From the NCBI RefSeq assembly GCF_001026905.1, contig NZ_LAQL01000009.1, positions 62,001 to 126,000 of the forward strand: DNA of 64,000 nt, written 5' to 3'. The notes below the pieces were generated by a model. The model did no database searches. It was not told the DNA's origin and was given only the letters and a program-made list of their open reading frames with translations. The DNA is from Kiloniella spongiae. Its GTDB lineage: Bacteria > Pseudomonadota > Alphaproteobacteria > Kiloniellales > Kiloniellaceae. How positions within the stretch are numbered: the first letter of the stretch is position 1; each line of letters starts with the position of its first letter. Made by a program: the position numbers and the translations under genes. Below are positions 46,590 to 55,651 of the stretch, in pieces.

Positions 46590-48860
46590 CTAGAGAAAAG
46601 AGTATGGGTCAATATCGACAATGACTTTGATTCGTGACGGTGCTTTAAGTTGGGCCAACCAGCTTCGCGCTATGCCCTGCGGGGCAATAGTTCTTTTGCT
46701 CATGATCAAGAATCGCCGCCTGAACTTTCCACGCAACAAAGCAAGTGGTGCAGGCGCAGGTCCCAAAATTTGCGCTCCGTCGATCTGGGGAATCGATCTG
46801 GCAAGGCTGGCACAGAAATTATCCAACTCGCTTTCATCAGGGCCAGATACGATAACAGCTGCCAAACGTCCAAAGGGGGGCAAATGACCACGCGCTCTCG
46901 TCTCTGCTTCAATTTCCAGAAACTTGTCGCGGTCTCCCTCTTTCAGAGTCTGCATCACAGGGTGCTTGGGATCAGAGGTTTGCAGTAGCACCCGCCCTTT
47001 GTGTTCGGCACGCCCGGCACGCCCGGCAACCTGATGCAACAACTGGAAGGTTCGCTCAGCAGCTCTTAAATCACCGCCAAACAAACCAAGATCGGCATCC
47101 ACTACGCCGACGAGCGTTAGAAAAGGGAAGTGATAGCCTTTTGCCACAACCTGTGTACCGACCAGAAGATTAACTTCTCTATTCTGGATACGATCAACCA
47201 TCGCTTTGGTTGCCGCAGGTGACGTCATAGTATCACTGGCCATCAAAGCAACATTTGCCTCGGGAAAAAGCAACTTAGCCTCTTCTACGATTCTCTCAAC
47301 CCCCGGACCGCAGGGAACGAGAGAGTCTTCAGCTTCACAAGAAGGACAATTCTCAGGCAATGAAGCAGAAAAGCCACAATGATGGCACTGTAATCGCCGG
47401 AACCGTCGATGTTCAACTAACCAAGCCGTACAATGCGGGCACTGCAATCGATGACCACAGGTTCGACAAAGTGTAAGCGGGGCATACCCCCTACGGTTCA
47501 GGAAGAGCATCGCCTGCTCGCCAGCCTCGAGAGTTTGGCGAATAGCCCCACGAAGTGCCTGTGATAACCAACCGGGACCAGATTGTAGTCGCTCTGGCTT
47601 GTCAAAACGCAGATCAATCAGCTCAACATCCGGCATCCCAGCGCCACCGTGACGCCCAGGAAGAATCAAACGCTCGTAACGCCCGTTCTGCACATTAACC
47701 ATCGTCTCAAGCGCCGGGGTTGCAGATGCCAAAACAATTGGACAGCTACATCCCTTTGCCCGAACAACTGCCATATCTCTTGCGTGATAATAAACGCCGT
47801 CTTCCTGCTTAAAGGATCCCTCATGCTCTTCATCAACAATAATAAGTCCGAGATCACGATAAGGAAGCATCAAAGCCGAGCGCGCACCAACCACAACTGG
47901 CGCCTTACCCGCAGCAACCGCGCGCCAGGTTTTCCGCCTCAAAGCAGGAGTCAGGTCTGAGTGCCACTCAGCAGGCGCAACCCCGAATCGTTTTTTGAAC
48001 CTATCTAACCACTGACTAGAGAGCGCAATTTCAGGCAACAACACCAATGCCTGCCGCCCTTCTTTTATCGCCGCCTCTATAGCTTCAAAATAAACTTCCG
48101 TTTTACCCGATCCGGTAACACCGTCCAGAACAACAGTTGAGAAAGCTTGATCCTGAACCCTGCTGACCAAATCATCCGAGGCAGCCTTTTGATCAGGTGA
48201 TAACACAGGCCCTACTGCATCAGGTTTTGGTACTGAGAAAGAAAAATCGGGTGCATCAAAATAGCTTTCAATCAAGCCAAGTTTTTCTAACCCCTTAACG
48301 ACAGAACTGGAAACACCTGCTTCTCTTGCCAGATCAGCCAAAGTCCAACCGCCGCTATCAGTGATAACATCGATCACCTTCTGTCGGGCGCTTGTCAGAC
48401 GAGGTTTCCCCGTATCAGCGTCACCTTCTTCTTTGGGATTATCAGTAACCAGACGATAAAGTTTTTGTCCTACCAGATTTTCCAGCGCCTGAGGAACAGA
48501 CAAAGCCATTTTGAGAACAGAACCTTGCGGAGAAAGGGTATAGTTCGCAACCCATTCGACAAATTTCCGCAGCTCCTCTCGTAGTGTTGGGACTTCAGAG
48601 ACTTCAGCAATTTCTTTTAATTTTTTTAGGGGAACATTCTCATCCGCGACACCATCCCAAACAACACCCGGCAAGATACGCCGCCCGACAGGAACCATTA
48701 CAACTTGCCCCGGTTCTAATTCTACCTGAATTCCGTCAGATCCATAGGGTAAGAGGTAATCATAAGGCCTTTCGATAGGAAGGATAACCTGCACCCGGCA
48801 ACGAAGAGGTTGTTTATTCATCTCCTCAAATAAAGCCTGTCCTTGACCACCATCCTGCAC
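46590..48860 (-). CDS. priA: Primosomal protein N', replication restart helicase PriA
   Basis: 756 residues. N-terminal DNA-binding domain (CRVQVILPIERPYDYLLP), helicase core with Walker A DGVTGSGKTEVYFEA, Walker B IVDEEHEGSFKQ, eight zinc-binding Cys (CRTCGHRLQCPHC, then CHHCGF and CPSC), GTQVVAKGYHFP and QVAGRAGRAEHKG. It reloads the replisome at stalled forks. The GTG at 48860 has AAGGGA nine bases upstream; an ATG 13 codons in is an alternative with a poorly spaced site. Its neighbourhood with atpHAGDC is conserved in alphaproteobacteria. Confidence 0.96.
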   Translation of the reverse strand: MQDGGQGQALFEEMNKQPLRCRVQVILPIERPYDYLLPYGSDGIQVELEPGQVVMVPVGRRILPGVVWDGVADENVPLKKLKEIAEVSEVPTLREELRKFVEWVANYTLSPQGSVLKMALSVPQALENLVGQKLYRLVTDNPKEEGDADTGKPRLTSARQKVIDVITDSGGWTLADLAREAGVSSSVVKGLEKLGLIESYFDAPDFSFSVPKPDAVGPVLSPDQKAASDDLVSRVQDQAFSTVVLDGVTGSGKTEVYFEAIEAAIKEGRQALVLLPEIALSSQWLDRFKKRFGVAPAEWHSDLTPALRRKTWRAVAAGKAPVVVGARSALMLPYRDLGLIIVDEEHEGSFKQEDGVYYHARDMAVVRAKGCSCPIVLASATPALETMVNVQNGRYERLILPGRHGGAGMPDVELIDLRFDKPERLQSGPGWLSQALRGAIRQTLEAGEQAMLFLNRRGYAPLTLCRTCGHRLQCPHCTAWLVEHRRFRRLQCHHCGFSASLPENCPSCEAEDSLVPCGPGVERIVEEAKLLFPEANVALMASDTMTSPAATKAMVDRIQNREVNLLVGTQVVAKGYHFPFLTLVGVVDADLGLFGGDLRAAERTFQLLHQVAGRAGRAEHKGRVLLQTSDPKHPVMQTLKEGDRDKFLEIEAETRARGHLPPFGRLAAVIVSGPDESELDNFCASLARSIPQIDGAQILGPAPAPLALLRGKFRRRFLIMSKRTIAPQGIARSWLAQLKAPSRIKVIVDIDPYSFL

Positions 48861-49139
48861 GAATCGTTATCCCTTGCGCTAAAAAATTATGTCCTAGCCT
48901 TTGCCTATAGAAGCTTCAATGACAAGGAAGAAAAATCAGAAAGCTGCTCATTAAGATATAAACGATACGCCAAGACTCTATCGTTCACTTTCCCTTCGCA
49001 CATTCATGATTTATATATACAGGAACTCTGGACCTCAGGCAGTAACACGCTATCTTACGGACAGACAACATGCTCTGTTATCCTGGAAAGCATTTCCGGG
49101 TAAACACCAGAACGATACATATTATTACAGGATTGATTG
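48861..49139. promoter_or_regulatory. Divergent promoter region, priA / transaldolase
   Basis: 279 bases between the divergent priA and transaldolase genes. A short plus-strand frame overlaps the priA start but has no ribosome site and no recognisable content. Promoters for both genes are expected here; none can be assigned with confidence. Confidence 0.35.
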
Positions 49140-49796
49140 ATGGAATTCTTTATCGACACTGCGGATATCGACGAAATTCGCGAACTTGCTGCAACTGGCC
49201 TTGTTGACGGTGTAACGACAAACCCGTCCCTGATCGCGAAAAGTGGCCGTCAGTTTATTGAGGTTATCAAGGAAATTGCCGACGTTGTACCCGGTCCCGT
49301 AAGTGCAGAGGTTACATCGCTTGAATATGACGGCATGATTTCTGAAGGTCGCAAGCTGGCCGCAATCGCAGACAACATTGTGATAAAACTTCCACTTACA
49401 CCGGATGGACTGAAAGCCTGTAAAACTTTCTCAGACGAAGGCATCGACACAAACGTAACGCTTTGTTTCTCTTCCGCTCAGGCTTTGTTGGCTGCAAAAG
49501 CTGGCGCAACATACATTTCGCCGTTCATCGGTCGCCTTGATGATTTGGCGCAAGATGGCCTGATGCTGATTTCTGACATCGTTGAAATCTACAGTGCCTA
49601 TCCGGATATCAGTACGAAGGTTCTGGTTGCCTCTACACGCAGCCCACTTCATGTGGTTGAGGCTGCGAAAATGGGTGCCGATACAGCAACAATTCCACCT
49701 GCTGTGCTTCGTGCAATGTTCAAGCACCCATTAACTGACAAGGGTTTAGAATCCTTCATGGCTGACTGGAAAAAAACCGGCCAATCCATCCTCTAA
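49140..49796 (+). CDS. tal: Transaldolase (short FSA/TalB3-type)
   Basis: 218 residues, the short decameric transaldolase type (fructose-6-phosphate aldolase-like). [34 protein letters not shown], the Schiff-base Lys in [15 protein letters not shown] and [12 protein letters not shown] are visible. The ATG at 49140 has AGGA seven bases upstream; the TTG one codon before is not needed. It links the pentose phosphate pathway to glycolysis; true FSA activity is possible but transaldolase is more likely in this lineage. DUF484 follows after 20 bases. Confidence 0.95.
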   Translation: MEFFIDTADIDEIRELAATGLVDGVTTNPSLIAKSGRQFIEVIKEIADVVPGPVSAEVTSLEYDGMISEGRKLAAIADNIVIKLPLTPDGLKACKTFSDEGIDTNVTLCFSSAQALLAAKAGATYISPFIGRLDDLAQDGLMLISDIVEIYSAYPDISTKVLVASTRSPLHVVEAAKMGADTATIPPAVLRAMFKHPLTDKGLESFMADWKKTGQSIL

Positions 49797-49816
49797 AAGT
49801 GGTGTAGGACAAGATT

Positions 49817-50542
49817 ATGAGCAGCCCTTCTCAGGATGTAGAGACAGATCAAGCCAAAGAACCTCTCATCACTGCGCGTCACGTCGAAAAATATCTTCGG
49901 CAACATGCGGATTTTCTGGTGCAACATCCCCAGGTCATAGACACCCTTGAGATACCCGGAAAAACAGAAGGGCGCGGTCTTGCAGATCTTCAACAGCACA
50001 TGATCGAAAAGTTGCGCAATCAACTTGCTCAGGTAACCAGAGAGCGCGATGTCGTCATATCAAGAAGTCATCACAACAAGCTGACTCAAGACAGAACCCA
50101 TCGGGCTGTAACAGCTTTGATTTCTGCAAAAAACTTCGAACATCTTATTGATATTATCAGCACAGAGCTTCCCATCATCATGGGGATGGACGCGATCGCC
50201 ATTGGCGTCGAACAACCCGGTGACGCGGATGTTGCCGCCCCCGTAGAAGGTATATCCTGCCTCCTCCCAGACATGGTGGATGGATTGATTGGCAGTGGGC
50301 AGCCCGCAGTTCTGCGCAGTCACATACAAGGCGATGTCTGCCTTTACGGCACTATGGCGCCCCTTATCCAATCCGATGCTTTGATCAGGCTCCATATCTC
50401 ATCGACAACCCCGCCTGCCATGCTGGCGTTCGGGTCACAACGAGACGATCAATTTGAACCTGGCCAGGGCACCGAACTAATTCGCTTCATAGGTTCGGTT
50501 GTTGAGAACACAATCAGAACCTGGCTTAAACTGCCTGAATAA
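49817..50542 (+). CDS. DUF484 family protein
   Basis: 241 residues. The family core is clear: ARHVEKYLRQHADFLVQHPQ, a coiled stretch (LQQHMIEKLRNQLAQVTRER) and a GAF-like second half (FEHLIDIISTELPIIMGMDA, GQPAVLRSHIQGD, MLAFGSQRDDQFEPGQGTEL). Function is unknown; DUF484 genes (yigA in E. coli) are commonly encoded just before xerC, as here. Confidence 0.93.
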   Translation: MSSPSQDVETDQAKEPLITARHVEKYLRQHADFLVQHPQVIDTLEIPGKTEGRGLADLQQHMIEKLRNQLAQVTRERDVVISRSHHNKLTQDRTHRAVTALISAKNFEHLIDIISTELPIIMGMDAIAIGVEQPGDADVAAPVEGISCLLPDMVDGLIGSGQPAVLRSHIQGDVCLYGTMAPLIQSDALIRLHISSTTPPAMLAFGSQRDDQFEPGQGTELIRFIGSVVENTIRTWLKLPE

Positions 50543-50564
50543 TTAGCACATAAAGGGAAGAACC

Positions 50565-51545
50565 ATAAAAAAGGCATCAAAAAAAATATCCAAAATAGAT
50601 CTTACTGTTCTCCCCTGGAATGACGATATCCAAACTGCTTTTGAAGATTGGCTCAGTTGGCATCGCAACGAAAAAAGATCTTCGGACAAAACAATCGAAG
50701 CCTATGCGCAAGATATTCGGGCCTTTCTAAAGTTTCTTGCCGAACACAGTGGTCATACCATTACCCTAAAATCCATGGATCAACTTCACATCCGTGACTT
50801 TAGATCATGGCTTGCTGCCCGAAGCGGACAAAATTTAAATAAAACCTCAACAGCCCGCGCACTGTCTGCTGTCAGAGGGCTGTTTAAATGGATGAACAAA
50901 CAACAGCTGATCAATAACCATGCCCTTGATATTCTCCGCACACCGAAAAAAACACATGCCGTCCCCAAGGCCCTCACCAAAGAAGAAGCCCAACAGGTGA
51001 TGGGTCAAAGCCCTGAACTACAGAGCGACACATGGGTTGGTCTGAGAGATCAGGCAGTTCTCCTTCTTCTCTATGGGTGTGGCCTACGCATTTCTGAAGC
51101 GCTGGATTTAAATCAGGAAGACGCACCACGGAGAGGGCAAGATTCTCTTCGTGTTATGGGAAAAAAAAACAAAGAACGTTTGGTGCCAATGCTACCTATT
51201 GTTGCTGATGCCATAGCAAGCTACCAAGCCTCTTGCCCCTACCCAAAAGGCCAAGGGTCTCCCCTTTTCTTTGGGGTAAAAGGAAAACGGCTTTCGCCAA
51301 GAATTATACAGCTCCAAACACAAAAGCTTCGTGGCTTACTTAATTTGCCAGAAACAGCAACGCCGCACGCCCTTCGTCATAGCTTTGCCACCCACCTGCT
51401 TTCCAACGGCGGCGATCTACGAGCCATACAGGAACTACTGGGTCATAATTCTCTCTCGACAACACAGCGCTATACCGATGTCGATGCCGACGAATTGCTA
51501 AAGGTGTACGACAAAGCTCACCCCAGCGCGAAAAATAACACTTAA
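50565..51545 (+). CDS. xerC: Tyrosine recombinase XerC, predicted AUA start
   Basis: The catalytic domain is complete: Arg in CGLRISEALDL, Lys in GKKNKERLVP, His-x-x-Arg in PHALRHSFATHLLSNGGDLR, His in QELLGHNSLSTTQ and nucleophile Tyr in RYTDV. The SAM-like N-terminal domain extends upstream of the first ATG (50775): codons from 50565 read KKASKKISKI...AFEDWLSWHRNEKRSS...IEAYAQDIRAF, exactly what XerC needs. Between the upstream in-frame TAG and 50775 there is no ATG, GTG or TTG. GGGAAG lies four bases before an ATA at 50565, which gives 326 residues. With XerD it resolves chromosome dimers at dif. Confidence 0.9.
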   Translation: MKKASKKISKIDLTVLPWNDDIQTAFEDWLSWHRNEKRSSDKTIEAYAQDIRAFLKFLAEHSGHTITLKSMDQLHIRDFRSWLAARSGQNLNKTSTARALSAVRGLFKWMNKQQLINNHALDILRTPKKTHAVPKALTKEEAQQVMGQSPELQSDTWVGLRDQAVLLLLYGCGLRISEALDLNQEDAPRRGQDSLRVMGKKNKERLVPMLPIVADAIASYQASCPYPKGQGSPLFFGVKGKRLSPRIIQLQTQKLRGLLNLPETATPHALRHSFATHLLSNGGDLRAIQELLGHNSLSTTQRYTDVDADELLKVYDKAHPSAKNNT

Positions 51546-52789
51546 TGGGCTTGCCCTTGTGACAAGGGTTTTAGACGGCCAAACTTATGAATAATCAACG
51601 GCCCTAGAAGCACGCCGATGCCCATTGTAGAAAAGGCAGCTGCCCACGCCAAGGTACTTTCTGATCCACCAAACAAATCCAGTACTGCCCCGAAAACTAT
51701 CGGCGACAACGATCCCGCCGCAAAGCCCGCGAGTGATTGCAAGGCCATCGTTGCCCCTTTCCTTTTGGGATCAGAATTGGCAACAACACCTGACGTTAGA
51801 GAAGACGAATCAGCTGTTGCGGATATGCCATAGATCGTGAAGACCGCGATAACAACGACAAAAGGCAAGCTGGCAGAAAATCCAATCCCAAAGCCAATCA
51901 GAGCTGATGCGCCCATTACCACTGTTAATAACTTGCGGCGCCCAAAACGTACCGAGAACTCATTGCCGATTACACTCGCCGGAAGACCTAACAAAAAGAC
52001 CCACGAGGCAATTTGCGTTGGACTCCAATCAAAACTTCCCGCTGGCTGTAAAGAGAGAGAAAAGACAAGGAACGCAACTAACCAGGCTCGAAGGGCAAAA
52101 AGCTCCCACAAATGTGCTGCATAGGCGAGAATATAACCAAGGGCAGGTCGGTTGGTGATAACTGGTTTGAAATTAACAATCTCACGAAAGGGGATATGCT
52201 CTTCAGGTTTCAGGCCTTTGGAAACAAAAAGCAGAACGACTAACCAAGCAAAGAAGCTGCCAATACTCGCAACAATGAACGACCATTGCCATCCCAAGAG
52301 TTCCCAGACCTCCCCCGCCACAAAAACGGAGACACCGGTTCCAATGGCAAAGTGCGCCGTATAATAGGCCACAGCCCTACTCTGTTCTTTCTTCCCATGA
52401 ATAAGGTCAGTTAATAACTTAAGGCCAACCATATAAGTACCGGCAAGACTGATTCCGGCAAAAAGCCGAAAGAACATCGCCCCCCAGAACCCACCGGCCA
52501 AGAAAGCAAAGCCGAGAGCGGCCAGACCTCCCAAAGCCATAGAGTAAAGATAAATTCTTCGGGCGTCTTCACGATCAGTAAAAGCAACAAGTAGAGGAAC
52601 AGCCGCTGCATACCCCCCATAGTAAATACCGCTAATCCAACCGATTTCGGTATTATTGAGTTGCCATTTTTGTTGAAAAAGAGTGATCAAGGCCGAAAAG
52701 GTTGCATTATCCAACATCCCCAACACCTGAGAAAGGCACATCACTGCAATCAATAGTGTCGCTTTTTTAGCTGTGCTTCCGTCAAGCAT
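51542..52789 (-). CDS. MFS transporter
   Basis: 415 residues with about 12 membrane helices. The N-terminal half has the major-facilitator motif region GGYAAAVPLLVAFTDREDAR (variant of GxxxDRxGRR), and the second half includes GLPASVIGNEFSVRFGRRKL. Substrate unknown; by eye it resembles the drug/metabolite:proton group. Its 3' end overlaps the convergent xerC stop by four bases. It interrupts the xerC-lpd neighbourhood seen in relatives. Confidence 0.9.
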   Translation of the reverse strand: MLDGSTAKKATLLIAVMCLSQVLGMLDNATFSALITLFQQKWQLNNTEIGWISGIYYGGYAAAVPLLVAFTDREDARRIYLYSMALGGLAALGFAFLAGGFWGAMFFRLFAGISLAGTYMVGLKLLTDLIHGKKEQSRAVAYYTAHFAIGTGVSVFVAGEVWELLGWQWSFIVASIGSFFAWLVVLLFVSKGLKPEEHIPFREIVNFKPVITNRPALGYILAYAAHLWELFALRAWLVAFLVFSLSLQPAGSFDWSPTQIASWVFLLGLPASVIGNEFSVRFGRRKLLTVVMGASALIGFGIGFSASLPFVVVIAVFTIYGISATADSSSLTSGVVANSDPKRKGATMALQSLAGFAAGSLSPIVFGAVLDLFGGSESTLAWAAAFSTMGIGVLLGPLIIHKFGRLKPLSQGQAH

Positions 52790-52896
52790 TTATCCAACCC
52801 CAAATCCTATCGCCTGATGATAAGCCGCGTTGACCCTAAATTGTCCAGACTTAATTCCGCTCATAGCAAGGAAACACCATCAAATGATCTGGAATC

Positions 52897-52923
52897 AAAA
52901 AGGGCAGCACAAGGCTACCCTTT
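52897..52923 (-). terminator. Intrinsic terminator of lpd
   Basis: On the minus strand AAAGGGTAGC pairs with GCTGCCCTTT (one G-U) around CTTGT and is followed by TTTGATT. It lies about 38 bases past the lpd stop. Confidence 0.65.
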
Positions 52924-52960
52924 AACCGTATAAACGGAAGTTCTTAGGTTAATATAAAAC

Positions 52961-54361
52961 CTAAATATGAATTGCGCGCCTATCAACTGCCAGAGCAGCT
53001 TCTTTAACGGCTTCACTCAAACCTGGGTGCGAGTGACAGGTTCTGGCAATATCTTCTGCAGAACCACCAAATTCCATCACAGCCACAGCTTCGGATAATA
53101 ACTCACCCGCAGCAGGTCCAATAATATGAACACCAAGGACTTTATCACTTGTTGCATCAGACAGGATTTTTACCTGCCCGTCTGATTCACCCATGGCACG
53201 TGCACGGCTGTTGGCGCTGAAGGGAAACTTACCAACGTTGTATGCAACGCCAGCTTCTTTCAAGGCTTCTTCGCTTTTACCAACGGTGGCAATTTCAGGA
53301 TGCGTATAGACAACACCAGGTACCAGTTCGTAATTTACATGACCTTTTTGACCCGCAAGGGTTTCCACACAGGCAACACCATCTTCTTCTGCTTTATGCG
53401 CTAACATTGGACCGGGAACACAATCGCCAATCGCGTAGATACCATCGACAGAAGTTTTGAAATTACCATCCACCTGAATCACGCCACGTTCCATAGCAAC
53501 ACCAAGCTCTTCCAAACCAAGGCCGGATGTATAGGCACGACGTCCAATAGAAACCAGAACAGTATCAACCTCTAGCTCTTCAACTTTACCTTTTTTAACA
53601 GATTCCATTGTCAGCTTAACTTTGTCGCCAACCTTATCTGCAGCAGTAACCTTCATACCCAACTTGAATTTCAAGCCCTGTTTACCCAAAACACGTTTGG
53701 CAAGCTTACCTGTTTCTTCGTCAATACCGGGAAGGATCTTATCAAGGAACTCAACAACCGTTACCTGCGCCCCAAGGCGGGACCAGACAGATCCAAGCTC
53801 CAGACCGATGACACCAGCACCGATAACGACCATGTGTTCAGGCACTTTTTTCAAAGAAAGCGCACCAGTCGACGTAACAATCTGCTCTTCATCTGTTTCA
53901 ATGCCGGGCAAAGGCGTTGATTCAGAGCCTGTCGCAATTAAAATATCTTTGGTTTTGAGAATCTGTTCGCCATCATCGCTCTTTACAAGAACTTCGCCAG
54001 CTTTTGGAATAGATCCCCAACCTTTGATATAATCGACCTTGTTTTTCTTCAAAAGAAATTCAACACCTTTGGTCAGATCATCAACGACCTTGTCCTTACG
54101 TCCCAGCATTGTTTCCAGATCCAGTTCAACAGATCCTTTAATACCGTGCTCAGCAAAGTGCTTTTGTGCGTCCACAAACTTCTCAGAAGAATTCAAAAGC
54201 GCTTTTGATGGCATGCACCCAACATTCAGACAGGTTCCGCCCAATGTCCCCCTACCTTCAACACAAGCCGTTTTAAGGCCAAGTTGAGCGGCACGAATTG
54301 CAGCAACATATCCACCCGGGCCACCGCCAATAATAACCAGGTCGTAAAGAGCTTCACTCAT
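52961..54361 (-). CDS. lpd: Dihydrolipoyl dehydrogenase (E3)
   Basis: 466 residues. FAD motif VIIGGGPGGYVAAIRAAQLG, redox disulfide GGTCLNVGCMPSKALLN, NAD motif VIGAGVIGLELGSVWSRLG, the GDCVPGPMLAHKAEEDG segment and the catalytic His-Glu pair region HSHPGLSEAVKEAAL. It reoxidises the lipoyl groups of the 2-oxoglutarate dehydrogenase complex encoded nearby (odhB, sucA), from which it is separated by three unrelated genes. A 6-bp hairpin with tetraloop (54385-54400) lies in its leader. Confidence 0.97.
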   Translation of the reverse strand: MSEALYDLVIIGGGPGGYVAAIRAAQLGLKTACVEGRGTLGGTCLNVGCMPSKALLNSSEKFVDAQKHFAEHGIKGSVELDLETMLGRKDKVVDDLTKGVEFLLKKNKVDYIKGWGSIPKAGEVLVKSDDGEQILKTKDILIATGSESTPLPGIETDEEQIVTSTGALSLKKVPEHMVVIGAGVIGLELGSVWSRLGAQVTVVEFLDKILPGIDEETGKLAKRVLGKQGLKFKLGMKVTAADKVGDKVKLTMESVKKGKVEELEVDTVLVSIGRRAYTSGLGLEELGVAMERGVIQVDGNFKTSVDGIYAIGDCVPGPMLAHKAEEDGVACVETLAGQKGHVNYELVPGVVYTHPEIATVGKSEEALKEAGVAYNVGKFPFSANSRARAMGESDGQVKILSDATSDKVLGVHIIGPAAGELLSEAVAVMEFGGSAEDIARTCHSHPGLSEAVKEAALAVDRRAIHI

Positions 54362-54765
54362 TTTTCTAAGGATCCTTTCCGTATCCAGGGGCTACCCTGG
54401 TGAGATGCAAACCTGTAAGATGTCAGCAAGACTATTACATCAAGTCGGCTATACGCTATTTGATTTCGTTTATCTGGATAGCATAGGAAACCCGAACGAT
54501 ATAGCCTAGATGCAATAATTTCTCAGAAAACTGACTTTATAAGAGCCTCCCTTTAAGTAAGGAATTGTATAAAGGCCATGTTCAAGTTTCCCGAGAAAAT
54601 AACGCAATAAGCTGGGTTCCGCTACTAAACAGCGTTTTATCTCAGGTGAGAATAACAACATCCCTATAGAGATCAAATATTTCTTATAGGAAACTTTTAG
54701 AAAATTCTCCACTAAAAGGTAAAACAACTATATAATAACGAGAATTCAATAAGTTGGGACAGGCT
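54362..54765. promoter_or_regulatory. Divergent region, lpd / XRE-cupin regulator
   Basis: 404 bases without a supported gene, AT-rich on the right half. It holds the lpd leader hairpin CCAGGG-GCTA-CCCTGG (54385-54400) and presumably the promoters of lpd (minus) and the regulator (plus). Short minus-strand frames here have no ribosome site or family likeness. Confidence 0.4.
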
Positions 54766-55398
54766 ATGCCGAGCAAAGAAACACCGAGAATCGTCGAACC
54801 TAAAGCAACTATTTCAGGCGCAGAACGCACTCTGGAACCTTTGAAACTCGGTACGCGCCTTCGAGATGTCCGCAAGAACAAAAACTGGACATTGGAAGAA
54901 GCCTCTAAACGAACGGGCTTGGCACGCTCAACCTTATCAAAGATCGAAAACGATCAGATGTCACCAACCTTTGAGGTCGTACAAAAACTGGTAACTGGTA
55001 TGGAGATTGATATCCCTCAGCTCTTTACCAAGGGTGACCTTCAGACAAATGTTGGGCGCAGAACCGTTACCAGAAAAAATGAAGGAAAAGAGCACCCTAC
55101 AGCAACGTACCAACACGAACTGCTTTGTACAGAAATCATCAACAAACGTATGATTCCCTTCAAGAGTACAATTCGTGCCCGGTCCATGGACGATTTTGGC
55201 GAACTTGTTCGTCACAATGGCGAGGAATTTCTCTATGTTCTAGAAGGAGAACTAACTTTTTACTCTGAGTTCTACGAACCAATTTCCCTTAGCGAAGGCG
55301 ATAGCCTTTATTACGATAGCGGCATGGGGCATGCTTGTATATCCACCAGTCCTCAGGACGCCATTATCATTTGGGTATCAACACCACACCTATACTAG
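54766..55398 (+). CDS. XRE-family regulator with cupin domain
   Basis: 210 residues from the ATG at 54766 (a TTG four codons earlier is less likely). HTH_3 domain (LGTRLRDVRKNKNWTLEEAS, GLARSTLSKIENDQMSPTFE) and a C-terminal cupin_2 domain (EEFLYVLEGELTFYSEFYEP, EGDSLYYDSGMGHACIS). Such HTH-cupin regulators commonly control amino acid or amine use. It lies 253 bases before the alanine/sodium symporter gene on the same strand and is a good candidate for its regulator. Confidence 0.9.
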   Translation: MPSKETPRIVEPKATISGAERTLEPLKLGTRLRDVRKNKNWTLEEASKRTGLARSTLSKIENDQMSPTFEVVQKLVTGMEIDIPQLFTKGDLQTNVGRRTVTRKNEGKEHPTATYQHELLCTEIINKRMIPFKSTIRARSMDDFGELVRHNGEEFLYVLEGELTFYSEFYEPISLSEGDSLYYDSGMGHACISTSPQDAIIIWVSTPHLY

Positions 55399-55651
55399 AC
55401 AATTGATATTATTAATATTTCAGGAATTTAGTTGATATCTCACATCTTTTTTATTTAAGTTACCAAATCCTATGTTGCACAAATGTTTCCGATAGGATAA
55501 AACCTCCATAATTAAAAATCGACCATACGATTTATAGAACAGCTCCCAGCAGAGTAACTCTTATCAACCAATTGAGTGCGTGATCGTCCAGCAAACACAG
55601 CGCGCCAAACAGTTTCGCTTGCTTTTAGAACAGGCGAACTAGGGGATAATT

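Noticed and set aside
48843-49103. An 86-codon plus-strand frame between priA and tal
   Set aside because: No ribosome site, overlaps the priA start in antisense, and the transaldolase has its own good site downstream.
50565-51545. Tyrosine recombinase considered as a phage or island integrase
   Set aside because: It follows DUF484 in the standard xerC context, no tRNA or att-like repeat is adjacent, and no phage genes are nearby.
54506-54727. A 73-codon minus-strand frame upstream of lpd
   Set aside because: No ribosome site, low-complexity AT-rich region between divergent genes, no family resemblance.
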